Assembly: GCF_900108175.1 (NCBI RefSeq) | Contig: NZ_FNVO01000003.1 | Location: 124,001 to 188,000, forward strand | DNA from: Thermomonospora echinospora | Lineage (GTDB): Bacteria > Actinomycetota > Actinomycetes > Streptosporangiales > Streptosporangiaceae | Reading direction: 5' to 3' | DNA: 64,000 nucleotides | In this document: positions 57,803 to 64,000 of the stretch, in pieces | How the letters are laid out: every line of letters begins with the position of its first letter | Numbering within the stretch: the first letter of the stretch is position 1 | The notes under the pieces: generated by a model | What the model saw: the letters and a program-made list of their open reading frames with translations, nothing else | Database searches by the model: none | What the model was told of the DNA's origin: nothing | Program-made: the position numbers and the translations under genes

Positions 57803-58554
57803 TCCTGGCCGGGCGCGGGCCGGTGCCGCTGGTCGCGGTAGCGCACGGCAGCAAGGATCCGCGGGCGGCGGCGACCGTGCAGGGACTGCTGACGGCGGTA
57901 CGCGCCCGGCGGCCGGGCCTGCCCGTGCTGACCTCCTACCTCGACCACGCCCCGCCCGCGCCCGCCGGGGTGCTGGCGGGGCTGGACGCGGACGCGGCGG
58001 TGGTGCTGCCGCTGCTGCTGACGGCCGCCTACCACAGCAAGATCGACATTCCCGGGGTGCTGGCCGGGGTGCGCACCGCCCGCCCCCGGCTGGGCCTGCG
58101 CACCGCCGGGACGCTGGGCCCGCATCCGCTGCTGACCGCCGCGCTGGAGCGGCGGCTGGCCGAGGCGGGGGTGCCGACCGGCGACCCCGGCACCGCGGTC
58201 GTGCTGGTGGCGGCGGGCTCCAGCGACCCGGCGGCCAACGCCACCATCTGGAGCCTGGCGCGGCGGTGGCGGGCGGCCGGCTGGTGGGGCGTGGTCCCGG
58301 CGTTCGCGTCGGCCGCCCGTCCCACGCCCGGCGAGGCAGTGGCGGCGCTGCTGGACGCCGGCGCCCCCCGGGTGGCCGTGGCCTCCTACTTCCTGGCGCC
58401 AGGCTACTTCGCCGACAAGGTCCGTGCCGAGTCGCTGGCGGCCGGCGCCACCGCCGTCTCGGGCGTGCTCGGCGCCGCGCCCGAAATGGCCGAGGTCGTG
58501 CTGCACCGCTACGACGAGGCGCTGTCGGACGGCGCGCAGGCCGCCGCGGTCTGA
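57784..58554 (+). CDS. Sirohydrochlorin chelatase (CbiX/SirB type)
   Basis: A 256-residue protein with two CbiX-like halves: VAVAHGSKDPRAAATV near 18 with the metal-binding His, LLLTAAYHSKIDIPGV near 80, then LVAAGSSDPAANATIWSLA near 143 and ASYFLAPGYFADKV near 200. It inserts iron into sirohydrochlorin to make siroheme, the cofactor of the sulfite reductase three genes upstream. The ATG at 57784 overlaps cysH by 19 nt; a TTG at 57799 is an alternative. It closes the sulfur operon core. Confidence 0.88.
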   Translation: MRHSPLILAGRGPVPLVAVAHGSKDPRAAATVQGLLTAVRARRPGLPVLTSYLDHAPPAPAGVLAGLDADAAVVLPLLLTAAYHSKIDIPGVLAGVRTARPRLGLRTAGTLGPHPLLTAALERRLAEAGVPTGDPGTAVVLVAAGSSDPAANATIWSLARRWRAAGWWGVVPAFASAARPTPGEAVAALLDAGAPRVAVASYFLAPGYFADKVRAESLAAGATAVSGVLGAAPEMAEVVLHRYDEALSDGAQAAAV

Positions 58555-58596
58555 CCCCGCCGGAATGCCTCCGGGAGATCGGGGTAGGCGGACCGC

Positions 58597-58863
58597 ATGA
58601 TCGAACGAGCAGAACGCGAAGAGGACCTCGGCCACGAGCCGGAGGTGACCCATGACCGGGACTTCGCCCCCGTAAACCGGGGCGCCGACGCCCGCGGCGG
58701 CACGGTGACCCCGCAGGAGGAGGGCATGGCCCGGCAGGAGGACGAGCCTGGCACCGGCACCCCTGGGGTGGACGTCGGCCATCCGGACGCGATCCCTCCG
58801 GACGCGGAGGGCGTGGCCGAGGCGGAGCGGCAGGACTCCAGCCGGTACTACAAAGGTCGCTGA
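58597..58863 (+). CDS. Small acidic hydrophilic protein, unknown
   Basis: An 88-residue, strongly charged and probably disordered protein (REEDLGHEPEVTHDRDF, QEEGMARQEDEPG), with no cysteine or helix of note. It starts 42 nt after the chelatase gene, with a weak GGGGTAGG upstream. It resembles short actinomycete proteins of unknown function. It could be a tail gene of the sulfur operon. Confidence 0.5.
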   Translation: MIERAEREEDLGHEPEVTHDRDFAPVNRGADARGGTVTPQEEGMARQEDEPGTGTPGVDVGHPDAIPPDAEGVAEAERQDSSRYYKGR

Positions 58864-59037
58864 CCTGCCCGGCACCCGCCCGGTCCAGCGTGGTGACGCC
58901 GTGCCCCAGCCGCTGCCGCGAAGGCCGCCGCCCCGGGCCGGCGGGCCTGGATCCGCAGGTTCGGGTGAGGTCCGCGGACGCCCGGGGGCCGGTGCGCGGC
59001 TTGACCGGCGGCGTCCCGGTCACACAAGGTTGACCTC

Positions 59038-59259
59038 GTGGAAGACCTCGTACGGCTGACCCGGGCCACCGGTGACGACGACCCCCTCAAGGCGCTGGCC
59101 GCGGTCGCCGAGCTGCGCCGCCAGGCCGAGCGCCTGGAGGCCGTCCAGGTGCGGCGGGCCCGCGCCCAGGGCCTGCCCTGGATCCGCATCGCCGAGGTCC
59201 TCGGAGTCTCCAAGCAGGCCGTCCACAAGAAGTACGGCGGCCGCCGCAAGGACCGGTGA
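59038..59259 (+). CDS. Small helix-turn-helix protein
   Basis: A 73-residue protein. The first half is a helix (ALAAVAELRRQAERLEAVQVRRA) and the second half an HTH: LPWIRIAEVLGVSKQAVHKKYGGRRKDR, close to sigma region 4 or Fis-type helix-turn-helix. The GTG at 59038 is chosen from the frame length. Similar proteins in other actinomycetes sit next to Clp N-terminal domain genes, which are not present here. It converges on the DUF1707 gene with a 12-nt gap. Confidence 0.8.
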   Translation: MEDLVRLTRATGDDDPLKALAAVAELRRQAERLEAVQVRRARAQGLPWIRIAEVLGVSKQAVHKKYGGRRKDR

Positions 59260-59271
59260 CCCGCCCCGGGC

Positions 59272-59940
59272 TCAGGGGCGGGACCTGCGGTCCTCCCACC
59301 AGGTGGTGAAGGCGCGGCGGATCGGGGCATGGTGCTCGTCGTCGACGATCTCGATGTCGCCCATCACGGACTGGGCGCGCACGTGCACCACCGGGACGGT
59401 GTGGCCGGGCTCGGGCCGCCGGGTGCGCACCCGACGGTCGCCCATCACCGCGTAGCCGCCCATCCGCACCTCCACCCCGTCCGGCACGATGATCTTGACG
59501 TCGCCCATCACGGCGGTGGCCACGATGGAGACCTCGCCGCGCGGCACCTGCGCGTCCCGCAGGTCGAGCACCACGCTGCCCATCACCGACAGCGCGTTCA
59601 GCTCCTCCTCGATGCGGCCCACGATCCGTTCCCTGGCGTCGCCCATCACGGCGGTGAACCGGCGGGTCTGCAGCGCGGGCGCGGGCTCGGCGCCGGGCGC
59701 GCCCACCCCCGGCAGGTCCGCGGTGATCTTCTCCAGCTCCCCCCGGGTGACGGCGCCGTAGGCGGCCTCGGTGCGCTCGGTCAGCTCGGCGAACGTCAGC
59801 CGGCCCTCCACCGAGGCGATCCGCAGCAGCTCCACGACGGCCTCCCGCTCGGCGTCCGAGGCGCGCACGGAACCGGACGGGACCTGGGGGGACGGCCGCC
59901 GCGGCTGCGGGCGGTCCGGCTGCGGGGTGGGGTTGTTCAT
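59272..59940 (-). CDS. DUF1707 / LiaF-like cell-wall stress protein
   Basis: A 222-residue soluble protein. DUF1707 (residues 17-75) begins VRASDAEREAVVELLRIASVEGRLTFAELTERTEAAY. From residue 88 a LiaF-type beta-helix holds five copies of a strand starting with AVMGD or SVMGS/SVMGD (AVMGDARERI, SVMGSVVLDL, AVMGDVKIIV, AVMGDRRVRT, SVMGDIEIVD). LiaF relatives sense or report cell-envelope stress; here no LiaR/S pair adjoins it. No membrane helix. ATG 59940 is chosen because the frame before it has no homology. Confidence 0.88.
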   Translation of the reverse strand: MNNPTPQPDRPQPRRPSPQVPSGSVRASDAEREAVVELLRIASVEGRLTFAELTERTEAAYGAVTRGELEKITADLPGVGAPGAEPAPALQTRRFTAVMGDARERIVGRIEEELNALSVMGSVVLDLRDAQVPRGEVSIVATAVMGDVKIIVPDGVEVRMGGYAVMGDRRVRTRRPEPGHTVPVVHVRAQSVMGDIEIVDDEHHAPIRRAFTTWWEDRRSRP

Positions 59941-60090
59941 GTCTAAGAAGTTACGACCCCGGTGGTGGCGGGCCCTCCATCGCACGGACGAGATCGCCCC
60001 CTCCCTTCAGGATGACCCGCAGGCCCTCGCTTTCCGAACACCATTCTGTAAAGTGGCGAACAGCAGCGCACCATCCCAGGAGCACCATCG

Positions 60091-61716
60091 ATGACGCACG
60101 ACGTGTTCAACCAGGTTCCCCCGCTGGAGGGTCACGACCTCGCCGATGATCCGGCGCTGCTGGACGGGCTGGAGCGGGAGGGCGCCGGCTGGGCGTCCGC
60201 CGAGCTGCACGAGCTGGGCCGGCTGGCGGGCACCCCGCAGGCCCAGGAGTGGGGACGGCTGGCCAACGAGTACCCGCCCGTCCTGCGCACCCACGACCGC
60301 TACGGCCACCGCATCGACGAGGTGGAGTTCCACCCGGCCTGGCACGAGCTGATGAACGTGGCCGTCACGCACGGCCTGCACGCCGCGCCCTGGGCCGATC
60401 CGCGCGAGGGCGCGCACGTCGCGCGGGCCGCCAAGTTCTACGCCTGGCGGGTCGACGCCGGCCACGGCTGCCCGATCTCCATGACGTACGCGGCCGTTCC
60501 CGCGCTGCGCCGCAGCCCCGACCTGGCCGCGCGGTATGAGCCGCTGCTCGCCGAGCGGACCTACGACTTCGGCCTGCGCCCCCCGCTCACCAAGACGGGG
60601 CTGCTGGCGGGCATGTCGATGACCGAGAAGCAGGGCGGCTCCGACGTCCGCGCCAACACCACCACCGCCACGCCCCAGTCGGACGGCTCGTACCGGCTGG
60701 TCGGCCACAAGTGGTTCACCAGCGCGCCGATGTGCGACATCTTCCTCACCCTCGCCCAGGCGCCGGACGGGCTGACCTGCTTCCTGGTCCCCCGCGTCCT
60801 GCCGGACGGCACCCGCAACCCGCTGCGGCTGATGCGGCTGAAGGACAAGCTCGGCAACAGGTCCAACGCCTCCTCCGAGATCGAGTACGAGAACGCGGTG
60901 GCCTGGCGGGTCGGCGAGGAGGGCCGCGGCGTCCGCACGATCATCGAGATGGTCAACCTGACCCGGCTGGACTGCCTGATCGGCGCGGCGGCCGGGATGC
61001 GGCAGGGCGTCATCGTCGCCGCCCACCACGCCGCCCACCGCAAGGCGTTCGGCGCGTACCTGGCCGACCAGCCGCTGATGCGCAACGTCCTGGCCGACCT
61101 GGCGGTGGAGTCGGAGGCGGCCACGGTACTGATGATGCGGCTGGCCGGCGCCACCGACCGTTCGGTACGGGGGGACGCGGGCGAGACGGCGTTCAAGCGC
61201 CTGGGCCTGGCCGTGGGCAAGTACTGGGTGACCAAGCGCTGGCCCGCGCACGCCGCCGAGTCACTGGAGTGCCTGGGCGGTAACGGCTACGTGGAGGAGT
61301 CCGGGATGCCCCGGCTGTTCCGCGAGTCCCCCCTGAACTCCATCTGGGAGGGCTCCGGCAACGTTGCCGCGCTGGACTCCATACGGGCCATCGTACGGGA
61401 ACCCCAGAGCCTGGAGGCCTTCTTCGAGGAGGTCGAACTCGCCACCGGCGTCGACCCCCATCTCGACGCCGCCGTCCGCGAGGCCAAGGACTCCTTCACC
61501 GACACCGCCACCGTCGAGCTGCGCACTCGCCGCATCGTCGAGCGCCTGGCCCTCATCCTCCAGGCATCCCTGCTGGTCAGACACGGTCACCCGGCCATCG
61601 CCGACGCCTTCTGCGCCACCCGCCTCGGCGGCGACTGGGGCCACGCCTACGGCACCCTCCCCACCGGCCTGGACTTGACCCCCATCATCGAACGAGCCAC
61701 CCCGAAAGTCCCCTGA
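60091..61716 (+). CDS. aidB: AidB-like acyl-CoA dehydrogenase
   Basis: A 541-residue flavoprotein of the AidB branch of acyl-CoA dehydrogenases, longer than the common 380-residue enzymes. The FAD motif MSMTEKQGGSDVRANTT lies near 173, HKWFTSAPMC near 206, and the adenine-binding block SLECLGGNGYVEESGMPRLFRESPLNSIWEGSGN near 392. In Escherichia coli AidB is part of the Ada response to alkylation and can bind DNA; C-terminal residues here are also basic. Dehydrogenase substrate unknown. ATG 60091 has AGGAG 8 nt upstream. Confidence 0.9.
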   Translation: MTHDVFNQVPPLEGHDLADDPALLDGLEREGAGWASAELHELGRLAGTPQAQEWGRLANEYPPVLRTHDRYGHRIDEVEFHPAWHELMNVAVTHGLHAAPWADPREGAHVARAAKFYAWRVDAGHGCPISMTYAAVPALRRSPDLAARYEPLLAERTYDFGLRPPLTKTGLLAGMSMTEKQGGSDVRANTTTATPQSDGSYRLVGHKWFTSAPMCDIFLTLAQAPDGLTCFLVPRVLPDGTRNPLRLMRLKDKLGNRSNASSEIEYENAVAWRVGEEGRGVRTIIEMVNLTRLDCLIGAAAGMRQGVIVAAHHAAHRKAFGAYLADQPLMRNVLADLAVESEAATVLMMRLAGATDRSVRGDAGETAFKRLGLAVGKYWVTKRWPAHAAESLECLGGNGYVEESGMPRLFRESPLNSIWEGSGNVAALDSIRAIVREPQSLEAFFEEVELATGVDPHLDAAVREAKDSFTDTATVELRTRRIVERLALILQASLLVRHGHPAIADAFCATRLGGDWGHAYGTLPTGLDLTPIIERATPKVP

Positions 61717-61774
61717 CCCGGCGGCCGGCACCGCCACGGGAGCGTCCCTCCGACCACCCACGCAAGTATCCGAA

Positions 61775-61803
61775 CGCCGCCCCCGGCCGGGACGGGGGCG
61801 GCG
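61775..61803. terminator. Bidirectional terminator between aidB and the azoreductase
   Basis: CGCCGCCCCCG (61775-61785) and CGGGGGCGGCG (61793-61803) form a perfect 11-bp stem with a 7-nt loop in the 98-nt convergent gap. Confidence 0.75.
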
Positions 61804-61814
61804 GGCGGGGGCGG

Positions 61815-62450
61815 TTACCTGGCGGCCAAGGCGCGGCCGGTGCGGTGGGCGGCGTCGCGGGCCTCGGCGTGTCGTTGGACGGCGATGTCCTTGAGGTGGT
61901 CCAGGGCTGGGTTGACACCGACGAGGGTGAGTTCGCGTTCGACGACGGTGAGTTCGGCCTCCCACATATCGGCCAGGACGCGGCGCAGGTAGGGGGTGGA
62001 GTGGTCCCACCCCTCGCGGGGCGTCCCGGGACCGTAGCCGCCGCCGCGGACGGTGACCAGCACGGTGGGCTTGTCCTGCAGGAAGCCCGGGCCGGCCGTT
62101 CCGGCCGCGACCGTGACGAGGTCGATCCAGGTCTTGACGTGCTGGGAGACGCCGTAGTTGTAGAGCGGGATGGCCAGCAGGACGGCGTCGGCGTCGGCCA
62201 GTTCCGCCTTCAGAGCGGCGGCCAGGGCCAGGGCGTCGCGCTGGGCGGGGGTGCGCTGGTCCTCGGGGACGAATCCGGCGGTGGCCGCGTGCGTCCAGGC
62301 GTCGGCCGGAAGGGGGTCGGTGCCCAGGTGGCGGCGGACGACCGGCTCGCCGGGGCGGGCGGCAGACCATTCAGCCTCCACGAGGTCGGCGAGCTCGGCG
62401 CTGGCCGAGGTGGCGGGCATGATGCTGGCGTCCAGGCGGAACAGGCTCAC
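61815..62450 (-). CDS. FMN-dependent NADH:quinone oxidoreductase/azoreductase
   Basis: A 211-residue flavodoxin-fold enzyme of the AzoR family. It starts MSLFRLDASIMPATSASAEL (FMN phosphate loop) and has the isoalloxazine loop LAIPLYNYGVSQHVKTWIDLV near 92 and RGGGYGPGTPREGWDHSTPYL near 135, as in AzoR. It would reduce quinones or azo compounds with NADH in the cytoplasm. It is divergent from a TetR regulator with an inverted repeat between them. Confidence 0.88.
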   Translation of the reverse strand: MSLFRLDASIMPATSASAELADLVEAEWSAARPGEPVVRRHLGTDPLPADAWTHAATAGFVPEDQRTPAQRDALALAAALKAELADADAVLLAIPLYNYGVSQHVKTWIDLVTVAAGTAGPGFLQDKPTVLVTVRGGGYGPGTPREGWDHSTPYLRRVLADMWEAELTVVERELTLVGVNPALDHLKDIAVQRHAEARDAAHRTGRALAAR

Positions 62451-62525
62451 AAGTTCTCCAGGTCAGTGCACGACGCCCCGGGACGGTCCCGATGGCGCGC
62501 CGGCGATGTTCGCCGTACGGGAGTG

Positions 62526-62547
62526 TAAGCGGACTTTCCCCCGCTTA
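62526..62547. promoter_or_regulatory. TAAGCGG-N8-CCGCTTA operator between azoreductase and tetR
   Basis: Arms at 62526-62532 and 62541-62547 are perfect 7-bp complements. The site is centred in the 122-nt divergent gap, 36 nt before the tetR start. TAGAGT at 62560-62565 may be the -10 of a leaderless tetR message. Control of both genes by the TetR protein is the simplest reading. Confidence 0.65.
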
Positions 62548-62572
62548 ATATTCCGGCCGTAGAGTAAGTTCT

Positions 62573-63193
62573 GTGGATCGCCCCGTCCTGCCCCTGCTGG
62601 GATCGCCGCGCGCCGCGCGCGCGGACGCCGTGCGCAACCGGCGGCAACTACTGGCCACCGCCCGCGAGATGCTCGCCGAGCAGGGGGTGGCCAGACTCAC
62701 CATGGACGCGCTGGCCGAACGGGCGGGGCTGGGCAAGGGAACGGTGTACCGCCGGTTCGGTACCCGCGCCGGGATCTTCCAGGCGCTGATCGAGGACGAC
62801 GAGCACGCCTTCCAGGAGCGAGTGCTGTCGGGACCGCCGCCGCTGGGCCCGGGTGCGCCGGCGCTGGACCGCCTGATCGCCTACGGCCGGGCCCGGGCAG
62901 CGTTCCTGATCGAGCACCGCGAGATCGTGCGCGCCGCGATCGACGGCCGCCGGCCCGTCCCGGCGGGGACGGAGATGCGGCTCTCCCAGATGCACATCCG
63001 CATGCTGCTCACACAAATCCCCCTGGACGGCGCCGACCTGGACATCCTGGCCGTCCAGCTCACCGCAGCCCTGGAAGCGCCGCTCCTGCTCTACCTATCG
63101 GCGGCCGACTTCACCGACGACGCCCTGCACACCCAGGAACGGACCGCACGCGGCTGGCAGGACCTCGTCCAACGTGTCTGCCGGCGGCCCTGA
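62573..63193 (+). CDS. TetR/AcrR family transcriptional regulator
   Basis: A 206-residue repressor. HTH at about 22-68: RQLLATAREMLAEQGVARLT, then MDALAERAGLGKGTVYRRFGT. The ligand domain keeps AFLIEHREIVRAAIDGR and MHIRMLLTQIP. GTG 62573 has no clear ribosome site; an upstream TAGAGT box suggests leaderless synthesis. Divergent from the azoreductase, which it most likely represses in the absence of a quinone or electrophile. Confidence 0.92.
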   Translation: MDRPVLPLLGSPRAARADAVRNRRQLLATAREMLAEQGVARLTMDALAERAGLGKGTVYRRFGTRAGIFQALIEDDEHAFQERVLSGPPPLGPGAPALDRLIAYGRARAAFLIEHREIVRAAIDGRRPVPAGTEMRLSQMHIRMLLTQIPLDGADLDILAVQLTAALEAPLLLYLSAADFTDDALHTQERTARGWQDLVQRVCRRP

Positions 63194-63365
63194 CCGATGC
63201 GAGACGCCACCAGCCAGGCGGCAGCACCACCATTTGCCAGGGCACCACGCACCTGGCGGCCTGCACCGCCGCCGTAGTCGTACCGCGGCATCAACCGATC
63301 GGCTGATGGCAGGACGAGCGGCTCGGGCGATGCGGGCGGACACCGTCCAAGGCGATCCTCGGATC

Positions 63366-64000
63366 ATGCCGATCATCGAAGTCAACGGCCTGCGCAAGGC
63401 CTACGGCGGTCGTCCCGTGGTGGACGGCGTCGCGTTCGCCGTCGAGGAGGGGGAGATCTTCGGGATCCTCGGCCCGAACGGCGCCGGCAAGACCACGACC
63501 GTCGAATGCGTGGAGGGTCTGCGCGAGCCCGACGCCGGCATCATCCGCGTCGCGGGCCTTGATCCGCGTATCGACCGTGACCAACTCACCCGGATCCTCG
63601 GCGTTCAGCTCCAGGAGAGCGAGCTGCAGGAGAAGCTGACCGTACGGGAGGCGCTGGAGCTCTACAGCGCCTTCTACCCGGCCCCGGCGGACTGGCGCGG
63701 GCTCGCCGAACGCCTCGGCCTCACCGGCAAGCTCACCACCCGCTTCGGCAGGCTGTCGGGCGGCCAGAAGCAGCGCCTGTTCATCGCCCTGGCCCTCATC
63801 GGCCGCCCCAAGGTCGTCGTGCTGGACGAGCTGACCACCGGCCTTGACCCGCGCGCCCGCCGCGACACCTGGAAGCTGATCGAGGACGTCCGTGACTCCG
63901 GCGTCACCGTCCTGCTCGTTACGCACTTCATGGAGGAGGCCCAGCGGCTCTGTGACCGGATCGCGGTGTTCAAACAGGGTCGTATCGCCGCTCTCGACAC
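63366..64000 (+). CDS. ABC transporter ATP-binding protein (DrrA type), 3' end outside window
   Basis: At least 211 residues of an ABC ATPase. Walker A GPNGAGKTTT near residue 37, Q-loop GVQLQESELQEKLTV, signature LSGGQKQRLFIALAL near 132, Walker B KVVVLDELTTGLDPRARRDT near 153 and THFMEEAQRLCDR near 182 identify a type-2 multidrug or daunorubicin-resistance-like exporter ATPase. The partner permease should lie just beyond the right edge. ATG 63366 gives MPIIEVNGLRK; an ATG 36 nt upstream in frame is possible. It follows the TetR gene in the same direction after 172 nt. Confidence 0.9.
   Translation, partial: MPIIEVNGLRKAYGGRPVVDGVAFAVEEGEIFGILGPNGAGKTTTVECVEGLREPDAGIIRVAGLDPRIDRDQLTRILGVQLQESELQEKLTVREALELYSAFYPAPADWRGLAERLGLTGKLTTRFGRLSGGQKQRLFIALALIGRPKVVVLDELTTGLDPRARRDTWKLIEDVRDSGVTVLLVTHFMEEAQRLCDRIAVFKQGRIAALD

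Noticed and set aside
14652-61716. An Ada-type regulon linking ogt and aidB
   Set aside because: The two genes are 45 kb apart with no shared operator visible, so a common regulon is not supported by this window.
1-64000. tRNA or rRNA genes
   Set aside because: No cloverleaf-like T-arm consensus with matching acceptor stem, and no ribosomal RNA signature, was seen by eye; a tRNA scan would be decisive.
1-64000. Large biosynthetic gene cluster
   Set aside because: No polyketide synthase, peptide synthetase, terpene synthase or lanthipeptide genes; the exporters at 20650 and 63366 are not tied to any such genes.

Overview
This is a very GC-rich (about 73% by eye) chromosomal segment of a filamentous actinomycete. 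The markers are a WhiB-family regulator, a complete CvnABCD conservon (NIT-type sensor kinase, roadblock, DUF742, GTPase), a DmdR/IdeR-type iron box, an HspR-type HAIR operator in front of lon, F420-type reductases and many GTG starts with 4-nt overlaps. Gene content and the WhiB sequence fit Streptosporangiales, perhaps Thermomonosporaceae (Actinomadura-like); that placement is inference. No rRNA, tRNA, CRISPR array, transposase, prophage or large biosynthetic cluster is visible, so the window looks like core or semi-core chromosome.

Layout. 1-2.5 kb: an IolE-like/Gfo-Idh-MocA sugar (inositol-type) operon divergent from a GntR/UTRA regulator. 2.6-4.6 kb: a VanZ-like protein, a deazaflavin-type reductase and an epimerase. 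4.9-7.3 kb: Lon with two tandem terminator hairpins and a HAIR box. 7.35-8.36 kb: no convincing gene. 8.4-10.4 kb: a MarR-GNAT fusion with a perfect palindromic operator, then two small membrane proteins. 10.5-14.5 kb: a SWIM zinc-finger protein and DUF6493 protein with a 4-nt overlap, function unknown. 14.6-20.5 kb: Ogt, a holin-X-like protein, hemerythrin, SDR, glutathione peroxidase, two paralogous 50-residue membrane proteins, and an LCP cell-wall ligase. 20.6-28.1 kb: an ABC exporter, a 1190-residue triple-AAA (CbxX-type) ATPase, a STAS anti-anti-sigma factor and an SGNH hydrolase. 28.2-32.8 kb: the conservon.

33.6-38.8 kb is the most distinctive catabolic unit. It is one operon of a lipoprotein substrate-binding protein, two permeases and an ATPase of the nitrate/sulfonate/THI5 class, with a benzoylformate-decarboxylase-like ThDP enzyme joined by 4-nt overlap to the second permease. 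It ends in a 17-bp perfect terminator stem and is separated from the divergent NIT-kinase conservon by a 768-nt control region holding two perfect palindromes.

39.0-46.9 kb holds a PolA-like exonuclease/polymerase, a DUF4234 protein, a metallophosphoesterase, a Pro/Gln-rich protein, a YegS-type lipid kinase and an alkyl-DHAP-synthase-like FAD enzyme. The last two lie divergent from TetR-GlpD (47.0-49.2 kb), which suggests a glycerolipid (possibly ether-lipid) module. 49.2-54.4 kb has an iron-box-controlled sucrase/ferredoxin-like protein, a WhiB protein, a hydrolase/phosphoribosyltransferase pair, a phosphotriesterase homologue lacking two metal ligands, and a BrkB-type membrane protein.

54.7-58.9 kb is assimilatory sulfur metabolism: a 25-codon leader peptide with a terminal Cys codon and a nested stem-loop starting at its stop codon, then sulfite reductase, a zinc-ribbon protein, APS reductase and a sirohydrochlorin chelatase. 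59.0-64.0 kb has an HTH protein, a DUF1707/LiaF-like protein, an AidB-like acyl-CoA dehydrogenase, an azoreductase divergent from its likely TetR regulator, and a truncated ABC ATPase at the edge.
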